From Ketobacter sp036337295 (GTDB lineage Bacteria; Pseudomonadota; Gammaproteobacteria; Pseudomonadales; Ketobacteraceae), in the NCBI GenBank assembly GCA_036337295.1, contig JAYZEN010000012.1, forward strand, positions 1 through 64,000: a stretch of 64,000 bases of DNA, read 5' to 3'. The translations under genes and the position numbers were made by a program. The notes beneath the pieces are model-generated. The model made no database searches. It had not been told where the DNA came from and was given only the letters and a program-made list of their open reading frames with translations. Of this stretch, positions 33,121-42,825 are shown piece by piece. Within the stretch, counting starts at the first letter, position 1; each line of letters begins with the position of its first letter.

Positions 33121-33470
33121 CGAGCTGGATCGGGAAGTCAACCGGCGCCTGGGATGAAAGTATCAACTGCCCTTTGTTGCGGGATGATGCGTTGCTGACC
33201 AGCGTGCGTGAGCAGAACGTCCAGTCCCGCACGGATCAGCTGCCGCGGCAGCAGTACGGCCGCCTCGGTGAGCGCCTGTTGAACCCTTCCGGTCACGGGA
33301 TCATTCCGGAGCAATTGCAACCGGAGGTCATCCTGCGCAAACGGGCGGATCGCAGTGATGTCAGTGTGTCTGAGAAAACCCTGCAGTACGTTAGTGAGCT
33401 TCGTGCCCGCATTGAGGTGTGGCGGCGGGAGAGCATTGCGGCGGCCAAAGCCGCTTTGCAGGCCCCTTAA
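33121..33470 (+). pseudogene. Truncated, internally deleted copy of gene X
   Basis: A short piece reading REVNRR, equivalent to the N-terminal QEVNRR of gene X, is joined at GGCG-CCTGGG to the part starting WDESINCP, removing about 610 bases. The remaining C-terminal frame (33174-33470) is open and ends REARIEVW-like then AAAKAALQAP, a GC-rich tail that probably represents the original C-terminus of this family. There is no signal peptide or start region. Confidence 0.78.
33147..33405 (+). repeat. 259-base block duplicated from gene X (copy 2)
   Basis: Partner of 28593-28851, same orientation, offset 4554 bases. Recombination between the two copies would delete the low-GC genes between them. 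Confidence 0.85.
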
Positions 33471-33656
33471 TCCTGGCGCACGTCATTCAATATAGTGATT
33501 CGTCTTCTCTCATTAGCACCTGGTTTTAACGCTTGGATGCCACTCTGCATCGGCGCTCAAGGCTTTTTGCCATTTCTTTGCTCCTCTTTTGTCTTACCTA
33601 GCACGACAGGCATTTCTTTCGGATCAGACGGCATCCAATAACAAGAGGCAAAGGCG

Positions 33657-36600
33657 ATGAAATCCCAAACTAAACTATGGCTTACCTCGGCGGCGACTCT
33701 GTTGCTGGCCGCCTGTGGTGGTGGCAACGCCGGGGGCACGCTCACCGTGTCGCAACCGGTGGGCGGTACCATCGTATCCGCAGACAGCAATATCCAGTGC
33801 GGCGTGGACTGTGAGCACGACTATACCAGCGACACCACGGTGACACTCACCGCCACCGCACAGGCGGGATACCAGTTCCTGAATTGGCTGGATGATTGCT
33901 CCGGTACCGAGGCAACCTGCGAGCTGACCGTCAGTGATGATCGCACCGTGGGGGCCGTGTTCAACGAGAACTCCGACCCGGGCATTGGCGCGGTGCTGCA
34001 GGTGCGCGCCGGCACCGTGATCAATCTGAACTACACCGGTTCCACCGATCCCTTTGACTACGCCGGGATCTATGCCCTGGATGGGGAAAACACGCAATAC
34101 CTTGAGCGCAGCCGACTGGCCGAGGACTTTGGCAGCACCACGATCCGGGTGCCCACCATTGCCGGCACCTACCAGTTTCGGATGATCAACAACAAATACG
34201 AAACCATTGTCATCGACGACAACCTGGAAGTGCTGCCCTATAACACCCAGTTCAGCCTGGAAACCCCGGCCCTGAGCCCGGAAGACGTGGTACGGGTGAG
34301 CTATCAGGGCTCCACCCACGATTTCGATTACATAGCGGTGATACCGGAGGGTGGCACCAATACCGGCTATGCCAGCCGTGCCCGCCTGGCTGATCCGGAG
34401 GGGGAAGTGGATCTGTCCATGCCGGCCCAGGAAGGGCGCTATGAAATCCGCATGATCAACAATAAGTATGAAACCATCTCTTCGAGCCTGACGGTGGATT
34501 TGTCCTACTCCGCGTCGGTCAGCACGGTGCAGCAGGCCTATCCCGGCCAGACCATCAATGTCAGCTTCAGTGGTTCCACCCAGGATTTTGATTACATCGC
34601 CCTGTATCCGCAAAACGTGGCCAACACCGGTTATCTGTCGCGGGTGCGTTTGGCGGGAGTGAGCAGCGGAACCGTGCAAATAACCCTGCCGGACGCCACC
34701 GGCATGTACACCGTGAAGATGATCAATCAGGGCTATGAAACCATGGCCAGCCACGAATACGTGAGTGTGCTGGACAGCAACGCGGTGGAAGTGTTTGTGG
34801 CGCCGGATCTGGCGCTGCGTGGGGAAACACTGACCATCGCGTACAGCGGTGTCAGTGGTGGCGAAGCGGTGGCCCTGTTCGAACAGGGGGCCCCCAACAG
34901 CGCGCCGCTGGCCTCCGCTGCCATCGGTGTGGTGCCGGCGGGCAACATTCAATTGCCGGCACCGGATGCAGTGGGTTACTACGAGCTGCGCCTGTTGTCC
35001 GCTGCCCAGCAAACCCTGGCTGCAATGGAGTACGTAAAAGTCATCGATCCCGCGCAGGTGCATGTGGAAATTCCCCAGACTGTGCAGCCCGGCGACACCA
35101 TCCCGATTATTTTCTCCGGCTCCGCCGACAATTTCGACTACATCGCCCTCTATCCGGTAGGGGAAGACAACCTGGTGAACTACACCACCCGCATTCGGGT
35201 GGCCGATGCCAACGGCATAGTGGATTTCCGGATGCCCACGGTGGCGGGGCAGTACGTGGTGCGCCTGATCAATTCCCAGTATGAATTGCTGGATGAGGGG
35301 AACACCTTTACCGTAGAGCCCTATGCAGCCACAGTGACCCTGTCCAGTTATGACGTCACCCCCGGGCAGAGCGTTGATGTTCAATACACCGGTTCCACCG
35401 ACGGCTTTGACTATGTGGCCTTCTATGAGCCCGGTGCCACCAATACCCAGTACACCCGGCGGGTGCGTTTGCCGCAGGATGCCGGTGAGGTCTCGGTCAC
35501 TGCCCCCAGTACAGAAGGCACTTACCTGATCCGTATGATCAATAACGCCTACGAAACCATTCTGGAAGCTGGCGTACTGGACGTGGCCTACGACGCCGCC
35601 TTTGTGGGTGGCCCCGAGTTCGGCCTGCCGGGCCAGCAGGTGACGGTGAGCTTCAATGGTTCCACGGAGGATTTCGACTATGTGGCCTTGTACGCCCAGC
35701 ACGCCGCCAACACCGGCTATCTGACCCGGGTGCGCCTGAACGGTGTGATGGAAGGTGATGTAACGCTGAATCTGCCGGAGCAAACCGGTTTGTACGATGT
35801 GCGCATGATCAACAACGGCTACGTCACCATCGCCGATGGCGTGCCCATCGCGGTGCTGGATCCTTCCCTGTCTGAAATCTTCACCGCGCCGGTGTGGGAT
35901 GAATCCGGGTCCCAGATGCATGTGGCCTATTCCCATCCGCTGGCCCTGGAAGGCGCCACCGTGGGGGTGTATGCCCAGGGTGCCGCTAACAATATGCCCA
36001 TTGCCGAGTTGCCTGCCAGCGAGTTCCCCCAGGGGCGTGTCACCATGAACCTGCCGGCCAACGCCGGCATCTATCACGTGCGACTGGTGAGTGCAGAGGA
36101 CCAGACCCTGGCCAGTGCCCGCCTGGTGTATTCCATCAATCCGGCAGAAGAAAACCTCTTTATTCCGGATGAGGTGCGTGCCGGTGAAACCCTGTGGGTT
36201 GGCTTCTCCGGATCGGACGATGCCTTTGATTATGCCGCCAGCTACCCGGTGGGGCAGTCCAACAACACCAGCTACTACAATCGGGAACGCCTGGCGGCCA
36301 ACTACGGTGTGGTATCACTGCGGGTGCCCACGGTGGCCGGTGAATACGATCTGCGCATGATCTCCAACAACTATGTCACGCAAGTGGAAGGCAATCGTTT
36401 CACGGTGGCGCCCTATAATGCCACCGCCGGTTTTGTCTCGGTGGCAGAGCCCACCCAGTCCATCCAGGTGAGTTACTCCGGCTCTACCGACCCGTTCGAC
36501 TATTTTGCTTTTTACGCCCCCGGGGCGGCGAATACCAGTTATGTGGGGCGGGTGCGTTTGCCCAGCGAATCCGGTGTGGCCAGCATTAATATGCCGGATA

Positions 36601-37514
36601 CAGAGGGCCAGTATGAAGTGCGGCTGATCAACAACAAGTACGAAACCATTGCTGAACTGGGCTCTATCCTGGCGGCGTACAATAGCAGCATTTCAGTGTC
36701 GGCACAGGAGTTGGCGAGCCCCGGTGAAGAGATCACAGTGTCGTTTGTGGGCTCCACTGAAGACTGGGATTACATCGCTCTCTATCCGCAGCATGCCACC
36801 AATACATCTTACCTGACCCGGGTACGGCTCAATGGCTTGAACGAGGGCGCTATCCCGCTGCAGTTGCCCACGGAAACCGGCATCTATGACATTCGTATGA
36901 TCAATCGCGGCTACGTCACCATGAGCAACAACATCACCGTCAGCGTGCTGGATCAGAGCCTCACGGAACTGTTCATCGCGCCGGAAATCGCCGCCCCGGG
37001 CGCACCGGTGACTTTCGGTTACAGTGGGTCTTTTGCGGCGGGCAATACCATCGGCATTTACCATCAGCTGTCAGGCGCTGCGTTGAATACGGGCACCCTG
37101 CCTGTGGGCTTTGGCAATGCGACCCTGACCGCCCCGGCGGCGGATGGTGTGTATCACGTGGAGATGCGCAACGGCAGCAACCAAGCCCTGGCGCAGGCCA
37201 GCCTGTTGTATGTGCTGGACCCTTCCCGCTCGGCGGTGCATGGCCCTGCGGTGGTGCGGGCGGGTGATACCGTGCGCTTCATATACTCCGGCGTGACCGG
37301 CAGTTTCCCCCGTATTGCGTTTTATGCCGCGGTGCCGGGGGAATACTCCGCCCTGTCCTCCCGCTTGCCTGCTGCCAGTGGTGCACAATACCTGCGGGTG
37401 CCCACTGTCGCCGGAACCTATCGGGTGCAGGTGATCGACAACAACAACGCGCTGTTGATAGATGGTCACGACATAGTGATCGAACCTTACGACGGGGATA
37501 TTGATCCGGAGTAA
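33657..37514 (+). CDS. Lipoprotein of 13 Ig-like repeats in an A-B-C-D super-repeat
   Basis: A 1285-residue envelope protein. The lipobox is LAAC near residue 20, followed by a divergent InlB B-repeat-like domain (about 28-105, ending DRTVGAVF). Then come about 13 domains of roughly 90 residues. Most show a G-S-T-x-x-F-D-Y-I-A-L-Y core, then NTGYLSRVRL, a G-x-Y turn and RMINNKYETI. The domains fall into four types repeating in order: A has VPTVAG and ends in V-x-P-Y; B ends in an AYxxx strand; C has YPQxxxNTxYL and ends VLDxxLxExFxAP; D lacks FDY. The order is (ABCD)x3 plus a final A, each quartet about 363 residues. No enzyme motif is seen; a surface binding or adhesion role is inferred. Confidence 0.85.
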   Translation: MKSQTKLWLTSAATLLLAACGGGNAGGTLTVSQPVGGTIVSADSNIQCGVDCEHDYTSDTTVTLTATAQAGYQFLNWLDDCSGTEATCELTVSDDRTVGAVFNENSDPGIGAVLQVRAGTVINLNYTGSTDPFDYAGIYALDGENTQYLERSRLAEDFGSTTIRVPTIAGTYQFRMINNKYETIVIDDNLEVLPYNTQFSLETPALSPEDVVRVSYQGSTHDFDYIAVIPEGGTNTGYASRARLADPEGEVDLSMPAQEGRYEIRMINNKYETISSSLTVDLSYSASVSTVQQAYPGQTINVSFSGSTQDFDYIALYPQNVANTGYLSRVRLAGVSSGTVQITLPDATGMYTVKMINQGYETMASHEYVSVLDSNAVEVFVAPDLALRGETLTIAYSGVSGGEAVALFEQGAPNSAPLASAAIGVVPAGNIQLPAPDAVGYYELRLLSAAQQTLAAMEYVKVIDPAQVHVEIPQTVQPGDTIPIIFSGSADNFDYIALYPVGEDNLVNYTTRIRVADANGIVDFRMPTVAGQYVVRLINSQYELLDEGNTFTVEPYAATVTLSSYDVTPGQSVDVQYTGSTDGFDYVAFYEPGATNTQYTRRVRLPQDAGEVSVTAPSTEGTYLIRMINNAYETILEAGVLDVAYDAAFVGGPEFGLPGQQVTVSFNGSTEDFDYVALYAQHAANTGYLTRVRLNGVMEGDVTLNLPEQTGLYDVRMINNGYVTIADGVPIAVLDPSLSEIFTAPVWDESGSQMHVAYSHPLALEGATVGVYAQGAANNMPIAELPASEFPQGRVTMNLPANAGIYHVRLVSAEDQTLASARLVYSINPAEENLFIPDEVRAGETLWVGFSGSDDAFDYAASYPVGQSNNTSYYNRERLAANYGVVSLRVPTVAGEYDLRMISNNYVTQVEGNRFTVAPYNATAGFVSVAEPTQSIQVSYSGSTDPFDYFAFYAPGAANTSYVGRVRLPSESGVASINMPDTEGQYEVRLINNKYETIAELGSILAAYNSSISVSAQELASPGEEITVSFVGSTEDWDYIALYPQHATNTSYLTRVRLNGLNEGAIPLQLPTETGIYDIRMINRGYVTMSNNITVSVLDQSLTELFIAPEIAAPGAPVTFGYSGSFAAGNTIGIYHQLSGAALNTGTLPVGFGNATLTAPAADGVYHVEMRNGSNQALAQASLLYVLDPSRSAVHGPAVVRAGDTVRFIYSGVTGSFPRIAFYAAVPGEYSALSSRLPAASGAQYLRVPTVAGTYRVQVIDNNNALLIDGHDIVIEPYDGDIDPE

Positions 37515-37552
37515 GGGCGGTTGGTAGCGGCCCTGAAAAATGGAGTGATAGC

Positions 37553-37587
37553 AATACAAAAGGCTGGATCAACCAGCCTTTTGTATT
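37553..37587. terminator. Bidirectional terminator between convergent genes
   Basis: AATACAAAAGGCTGG and CCAGCCTTTTGTATT form a perfect 15-bp stem with a 5-base loop. It lies between the repeat lipoprotein and the convergent chemoreceptor gene and has A/T runs on both sides, so it can serve both. Confidence 0.9.
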
Positions 37588-37624
37588 CACCTAATATAGA
37601 TTTTTTGCAAACAGTCGGTCTCGT

Positions 37625-39271
37625 TCAGCGTATTTTGAACTCGGAAACCTGGCGATTCAGCAACTCGCCCACCTGTCTCACCTGTTGGGTGATGTTGACC
37701 ACTTCCTCGGTAGCCTCGTTGCAGTCCACGGTCAACTGCGCAATATTGGTTACGTTTCGGTTGATCTCTTCGGATACCGAACTCTGTTCTTCGGAGGCCA
37801 CCGCAACCTGCGCATTCATAGCATTGATGGTCTGGATGGCATTGGTGACGGTGTTGAGAGCGCCTTCCGCCTTCTGAGTTGCTGCCACAGTGGCCTGGGA
37901 TTTCTCCACGCTGTCTTCCATTGCGGCTACAGCCTCTGACGCGCCCTGCTGCAAGCGTTGAATCATGTCATTAATTTCTTTTGTTGAAACCTGAGTTTTA
38001 CTGGCCAGTGCCCGAACCTCGTCCGCCACCACGGCGAATCCCCGCCCTTGTTCACCGGCACGGGCGGCTTCAATAGCGGCATTCAGCGCCAACAGGTTGG
38101 TTTGTTCGGCAATGCCCTGGATCACATTCAGCACATTGTCGATATTTTGCGTTTCCTGCTTGAGTAAACTGATGGCCCTGGCGGAAGTTTCCATATTGCC
38201 GGCCAAGGCTGTGACCTCACGGGAGGTCTGCAACACGATATCGAGACTGCCGGCCGCTTCCCGGCTTGCTTCATGGGCATGGGTGGATGCTTGATCTGCA
38301 TTGCGGGCAATCTCACTGGCCGCACTGGACATTTCGTTCATGGCGGTCGCCACTAACTCGGTTTCGCTTTGCTGGCTCTGAATGCTGCGAGCTGTGTGAT
38401 CTGTTGCTTGGGACAGTCCGTTTACAGAGTCCAGCAGTTGCTTCACTGACTGATCCACATTGACGATCAGGTCTCGAATCTTGTCGACGAACTGATTGAA
38501 GCGCAACGACAGACTGGCCAGTTCATCGTTGCCGTCAGCTGTCAGGTGCACTGTCAGGTCACCGTCCCCTGATGCGATTTCGCCCATACGATGGAGAGTT
38601 TGTTTCAAAGGTTTGGTGATGCTTTGGATGAGCAGGAAGATGATGCCAATCAATACCAGTAAGAGTACGCCGAGGATCGCTGCCAATTTGCCCATCAGCG
38701 CGTTCCGCTCCTGTTGTACGTCTTCGATATAAATTCCCGAGCCGATAATCCAGTGCCAGGGTTTAAACTGCGTAACAAAGCTGAGCTTCCTGATCGGCTT
38801 TCCATTCTTTTCGCGGGGCCAAAAATACCCGACGAAACCACTACCCTGATTTGACACCAGTTGTTTCATCTCGCGAAACAGGAACTTGCCATTGGGATCG
38901 CTAAGGTCCGCGACGCTGGTGTTTTCCAACTTGGGGTTCAATGGGTGCATCAACATGGTTAGTCCCATGTCATTGACCCAGATGTATTCCCCACCATTGG
39001 CGCCATACCGCAAAAAACGCAGGCTCTCTAGAGCGGCTTGCTGTGCCTCTGCCTCGGAAAATTCCCCGCTGCGAAAACGGTCATAGTAGTGAGCGACCAA
39101 ATGCTGGCCCGCATCAACCACATTCTGCAGGGCCGCCTTTTTGCCCTCCATCATTTTGTGCTCGATAGTGGTATAGCTGACCCAAGTGATGCCCATAAAG
39201 CCGGCACACACCAGCACTACCAGTACACCAAATCGAAACTGTATCGAAAAATAGCGTAGAATGCTTATCAT
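37625..39271 (-). CDS. Methyl-accepting chemotaxis protein with Cache sensor
   Basis: A 548-residue chemoreceptor. ATG 39271 has GGGA upstream; the frame extends to 39307. It has a membrane helix (about 8-30), a periplasmic single Cache domain (about 35-185, with GANGGEYIWVNDMGLTMLMHP and the closing WHWIIGSGIYIEDV), a second helix, a HAMP domain, and a signalling domain. The hairpin tip is intact: NLLALNAAIEAARAGEQGRGFAVVADEVRALA. Small Cache_2 sensors usually bind carboxylates or similar small molecules. No che genes lie nearby, so it would feed a distant array. Confidence 0.92.
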   Translation of the reverse strand: MISILRYFSIQFRFGVLVVLVCAGFMGITWVSYTTIEHKMMEGKKAALQNVVDAGQHLVAHYYDRFRSGEFSEAEAQQAALESLRFLRYGANGGEYIWVNDMGLTMLMHPLNPKLENTSVADLSDPNGKFLFREMKQLVSNQGSGFVGYFWPREKNGKPIRKLSFVTQFKPWHWIIGSGIYIEDVQQERNALMGKLAAILGVLLLVLIGIIFLLIQSITKPLKQTLHRMGEIASGDGDLTVHLTADGNDELASLSLRFNQFVDKIRDLIVNVDQSVKQLLDSVNGLSQATDHTARSIQSQQSETELVATAMNEMSSAASEIARNADQASTHAHEASREAAGSLDIVLQTSREVTALAGNMETSARAISLLKQETQNIDNVLNVIQGIAEQTNLLALNAAIEAARAGEQGRGFAVVADEVRALASKTQVSTKEINDMIQRLQQGASEAVAAMEDSVEKSQATVAATQKAEGALNTVTNAIQTINAMNAQVAVASEEQSSVSEEINRNVTNIAQLTVDCNEATEEVVNITQQVRQVGELLNRQVSEFKIR

Positions 39272-39436
39272 TATCTTCCCTGCCCGAATCCATGCTTTCC
39301 AAAGCAAACACTCTCAATCAACTATAGCCATAGCAGGCGCTTTCGCACAGCTTCAACGCATCTTCGGGCGCCCATGGGTTGAGGTGAAAGGTCTGTGTGA
39401 AAGGCTAGTGTAAAAGTTCAAAAGGAACGAACAGAG

Positions 39437-39457
39437 AAGGCTGGTAGTCCAGCCCTT
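39437..39457 (-). terminator. Hairpin downstream of gene Y
   Basis: AAGGCTGG (39437-39444) pairs with CCAGCCCTT (39449-39457). The sequence echoes the terminator at 37553. On the minus strand the tail is only weakly T-rich (CTCTGTTCG). Confidence 0.5.
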
Positions 39458-39462
39458 TGTAT

Positions 39463-40431
39463 TTACTCAAAATAATGATGACGCACCGTATAAACCTGAT
39501 CCTCCGGGCGGTCGATCTCGGAGGTGATGCCGGAATTGCGACGGGTGCGTCCGGCGGCGTATTGAAAGCCGGGGCCGGCCATCATCTCGTCGCAGTGCAG
39601 GCATTGATTCAACTGGCCGTCGCTGGTGTTGGGGCTGGATTCGGTGCCCAGGATGAGGGGGATCAGGCCGTATTCCTGCACACACCGGACAAAACAGGAT
39701 TGGGTTGTCTGTTGTGCGTTGAAGGCCCAGCTTTCGGCACAGGCGGAGGTAAAACCGATGTCTTCCATGCAACGTTGTTTGGCGGTGAAGCCCTGCTGCT
39801 TGCTGCAGGTCTTGGCCATGACGGTGAGATCCAGGGAGCCGTACACCGCCAGATCCTGCAAGGTGGAGCAACTGCCGCATTGCTGGTAATGGGTGAGCTG
39901 AAAGCCAGGGGTACTGTCCAATTCATGGCGGTTGCTGAAACTGGCCAGCTCATACCGCGCTGGGCTGTCTTCCAGAAAACGAAGGCCGCAGACGGCCGCC
40001 TGGTCCGGCTCGGTCAGCCGGCTTTGCCACCAGTCGTACACCACCTCATTGGCGGGAAACGCCTGCAGGGGAATCCCGGTTTCGGTAATGCTGTAGCGGC
40101 AATGGGTATCCTGCCAGCATTCGGCGAAATTCATCAGGGTAAGGGGTTGATAGGGGGAGCGGCTGATGGTGGTTTCCGCCGGGGTAGCGAGCAATTGATT
40201 CCGCGCCAGAATGTCGTGGAGGTTGAGGGCCTGGCTGTTGTGCATGCGGGCCAGTGTGGTGTCGTCAAAGGCCGGTTGTGGCAGAGGGGCGATGTCCAGA
40301 GGCGGATTGCACCCGGCCAGTCCCACTCCTAAGACCGTTCCTAAACCCTTGCCAATGCCACGGAAGGTTCTTGCAAACAGGGTTCCCAGCGGTGATCGCA
40401 ATCGCCACCGCTGTGTGGGCCAAATGGGCAT
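39463..40431 (-). CDS. Cys-rich lipoprotein of unknown function (gene Y)
   Basis: A 322-residue protein with a long basic start and a lipobox LAGC near residue 41; a later start would shorten the leader. The mature chain has many cysteines, including AECWQDTHC, QQCGSCST, a CSKQQ site, FVRCVQE and QCLHCDEM. These suggest disulfides or metal binding in the periplasm, but CxxCH haem sites are absent. The family is unknown to me. A decayed relative at 32860-33120 sits next to a decayed copy of gene X, so the two families travel together. Confidence 0.7.
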   Translation of the reverse strand: MPIWPTQRWRLRSPLGTLFARTFRGIGKGLGTVLGVGLAGCNPPLDIAPLPQPAFDDTTLARMHNSQALNLHDILARNQLLATPAETTISRSPYQPLTLMNFAECWQDTHCRYSITETGIPLQAFPANEVVYDWWQSRLTEPDQAAVCGLRFLEDSPARYELASFSNRHELDSTPGFQLTHYQQCGSCSTLQDLAVYGSLDLTVMAKTCSKQQGFTAKQRCMEDIGFTSACAESWAFNAQQTTQSCFVRCVQEYGLIPLILGTESSPNTSDGQLNQCLHCDEMMAGPGFQYAAGRTRRNSGITSEIDRPEDQVYTVRHHYFE

Positions 40432-40514
40432 AACAGGCTCGCTTCTTTTTGTTGTTCTCGCTTTTTTTGTTGTTATAGGCCCGATGCTACTGGATTCGCC
40501 TGCCTAATGTAATG

Positions 40515-42707
40515 CTATTTACCGCGGCGGGGCTTTTTGCCTGCGGTGCCGGCGCGGGGAGGCAGGCCCGTGTGCTGGGTCAGGATTCTGCCTTTGCCCG
40601 CCTTGGCACGGGTGCCCGAAGGGTTGGGCTTGTTAGGCTTGCGTTGTTGCGGTTTTGCAGAGGGATGATTCGCCGGCTGCGTCGGTGGCACCAGGTGCTT
40701 TTTGCCATAGCCGATCAGGTGCGCCTTGCCCATGCGTTTCAGGGCCTCCCGCAACATGGGCCAGTTGTCCGGGTCGTGGTAGCGTAAAAACGCTTTATGC
40801 AGGCGGCGCTGTTTTTCCCCTTTGGGAATGAACACTTTTTCCGTTTTGTAGTTGATCCGGTGAATGGGATCTTTTTCCGTGTGGTACATGGCGGTGGCCA
40901 TGGCCATAGGGGAGGGGTAAAAGGTTTGCACCTGATCCGCCCGGAAACCATTGTTCTTCAGCCAGAACGCCAGCCCCAACATGTCTTCATCGGTAGTGCC
41001 CGGGTGGGCAGCGATGAAGTAGGGAATCAGGTATTGCTCCTTGCCCGCCTCCCTGGAGAAACGGTCGAACATTTCCTTGAACTGATCGTAGGCGCCCATG
41101 CCCGGCTTCATCATTTTCGACAGGGGGGCATCTTCGGTGTGCTCCGGTGCAATTTTCAAGTACCCGCCCACGTGATGGGTCACCAGCTCTTTCACGTACT
41201 CCGGGTCCAGCACCGCCAGATCGTAGCGCAGGCCGGAGGCAATCATGATGCGCTTGATGCCGGGCAGTTCCCGCGCCCGTCGATACAGGCGGGTGGTGGG
41301 ACTGTGATCGGTTACCAGGTTTTTACAGATGGTGGGGAACACGCAGGACAGGCGCCGGCAGTTCTGGTGAATTTCCTCACTCACGCAATTCAACATGTAC
41401 ATGTTGGCGGTGGGGCCGCCGAGATCGGAAATGGTGCCGGTAAAGCCCGGGGTCATATCGCGGATCTTTTCCACTTCACGGATGATGGAATCTTCCGAGC
41501 GGCTCTGGATGACCCGCCCTTCGTGTTCGGTGATGGAACAGAAAGAGCAACCGCCAAAGCAACCGCGCATGATGTTCACGGAGAAGCGAATCATTTCATA
41601 GGCAGGAATGCGGGCGTCGCCGTAGGCCGGGTGGGGCACCCGCTGGAACGGCAGCTCGAACACGTCATCGAGTTCTTCAGTAGCGAGGGGCACCGGTGGT
41701 GGGTTCATCCACAGAAAACGCTCGCCGTGTTTTTGCACCAGGGTGCGGGCGTTGGAGGGATTGGTTTCCAGATGCAGCACCCGCGAGGTATGCGCATACA
41801 GCACGGGATCTTTGCTGACCTTTTCATAGGAGGGCAGCATGACGTATTGCTTTTTGCTGCCGGCAGCGGGGCGGATGTGCACCACCTGGGTATCCTGGGC
41901 CGGTCCATTGTCGCCGGTGGCGCAGGGGGCTTCCAGGGCCGCGTTGGTCTGCTCCCAGTGATAGGGATTATAGTGGGGGTCCACTTTCCCGGGGGTGTCG
42001 ATGCGGGTGGAATCCTTCACTTCCCAGTCGGCGGGCAGTTCGTTGATCAGGCAGGCGGTGCCGCGCACGTCACGGATATCCTTCATGTCCTGGCCTGCCG
42101 CCACCCGGTGGGCGACTTCCACCACCGCCCGTTCGGCGTTACCGTACACCAGCAGATCGGCCTTGGAATCCATCAGCACCGAACGGCGCACCTTGTTGCT
42201 CCAGTAATCGTAATGAGCAATGCGGCGCAGGCTGGCCTCGATACCCCCAATCAACACAGGGATATCTTTATAGGCTTCGCGGCAACGTTGGGAATACACC
42301 AGCACCGCCCGGTCCGGCCGCTTGCCCCCTTCGTTGTTGGGGGTATAGGCGTCGTCATGGCGGATTTTCAGGTCCGCCGTGTAACGGTTGATCATGGAAT
42401 CCATGTTGCCGGCGGACACCGCAAAGAACAGGTTGGGGCGGCCCAGGGCGCGGAACGGATCTGCACTGTTCCAGTCGGGTTGGGCAATGATGCCTATCCG
42501 AAATCCTTGTGATTCCAACAACCTACCGATTACTGCCATGCCGAAGCTGGGGTGATCCACATAGGCGTCACCGCTGATAATGATGATGTCGCAGCTGTCC
42601 CAACCCAGTGTGTCCATCTCCTGGCGGGACATGGGCAGAAACGGGGCCGTGCCGTAGCATTCCGCCCAATAGCGCGGATAGGTAAAGAGGGATTTGGCTG
42701 CTTGCAT
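40515..42707 (-). CDS. ygiQ: YgiQ family radical SAM protein
   Basis: A 730-residue cytoplasmic protein. The N-terminal UPF0313 domain (about 20-330) has the typical SGDAYVDHPSFG. The radical SAM centre is CFGGCSFC with Cys383, Cys387 and Cys390 binding a 4Fe-4S cluster, followed by TISDLGGPTANMY. The C-terminus is basic and low-complexity. The family is widely conserved, but the reaction is not established. The gene stands alone. Confidence 0.93.
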   Translation of the reverse strand: MQAAKSLFTYPRYWAECYGTAPFLPMSRQEMDTLGWDSCDIIIISGDAYVDHPSFGMAVIGRLLESQGFRIGIIAQPDWNSADPFRALGRPNLFFAVSAGNMDSMINRYTADLKIRHDDAYTPNNEGGKRPDRAVLVYSQRCREAYKDIPVLIGGIEASLRRIAHYDYWSNKVRRSVLMDSKADLLVYGNAERAVVEVAHRVAAGQDMKDIRDVRGTACLINELPADWEVKDSTRIDTPGKVDPHYNPYHWEQTNAALEAPCATGDNGPAQDTQVVHIRPAAGSKKQYVMLPSYEKVSKDPVLYAHTSRVLHLETNPSNARTLVQKHGERFLWMNPPPVPLATEELDDVFELPFQRVPHPAYGDARIPAYEMIRFSVNIMRGCFGGCSFCSITEHEGRVIQSRSEDSIIREVEKIRDMTPGFTGTISDLGGPTANMYMLNCVSEEIHQNCRRLSCVFPTICKNLVTDHSPTTRLYRRARELPGIKRIMIASGLRYDLAVLDPEYVKELVTHHVGGYLKIAPEHTEDAPLSKMMKPGMGAYDQFKEMFDRFSREAGKEQYLIPYFIAAHPGTTDEDMLGLAFWLKNNGFRADQVQTFYPSPMAMATAMYHTEKDPIHRINYKTEKVFIPKGEKQRRLHKAFLRYHDPDNWPMLREALKRMGKAHLIGYGKKHLVPPTQPANHPSAKPQQRKPNKPNPSGTRAKAGKGRILTQHTGLPPRAGTAGKKPRRGK

Positions 42708-42825
42708 AGGAATTAACAGGGGACTGCCGAGAATTAATCCGCCAATTCTAGCGGAACTGCAGGCATATCACCAATGATCTTGCAGCCCGCTTTCCCTGTT
42801 GCCAAGCCTGTTACTGTGCCTGTTG

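Noticed and set aside
33675..36077. 800-codon open frame antisense to the repeat lipoprotein
   Set aside because: Its His/Gly-rich periodic sequence mirrors the coding repeats on the other strand; it has no ribosome binding site or domain.
33657..37514. Possible CRISPR-like regular repeats
   Set aside because: The periodicity is about 270 bases, the repeats are diverged and in frame, and they code for Ig-like domains.
40797..42512. 571-codon plus-strand frame over ygiQ
   Set aside because: It is antisense to a well-conserved radical SAM gene and has no recognisable product.
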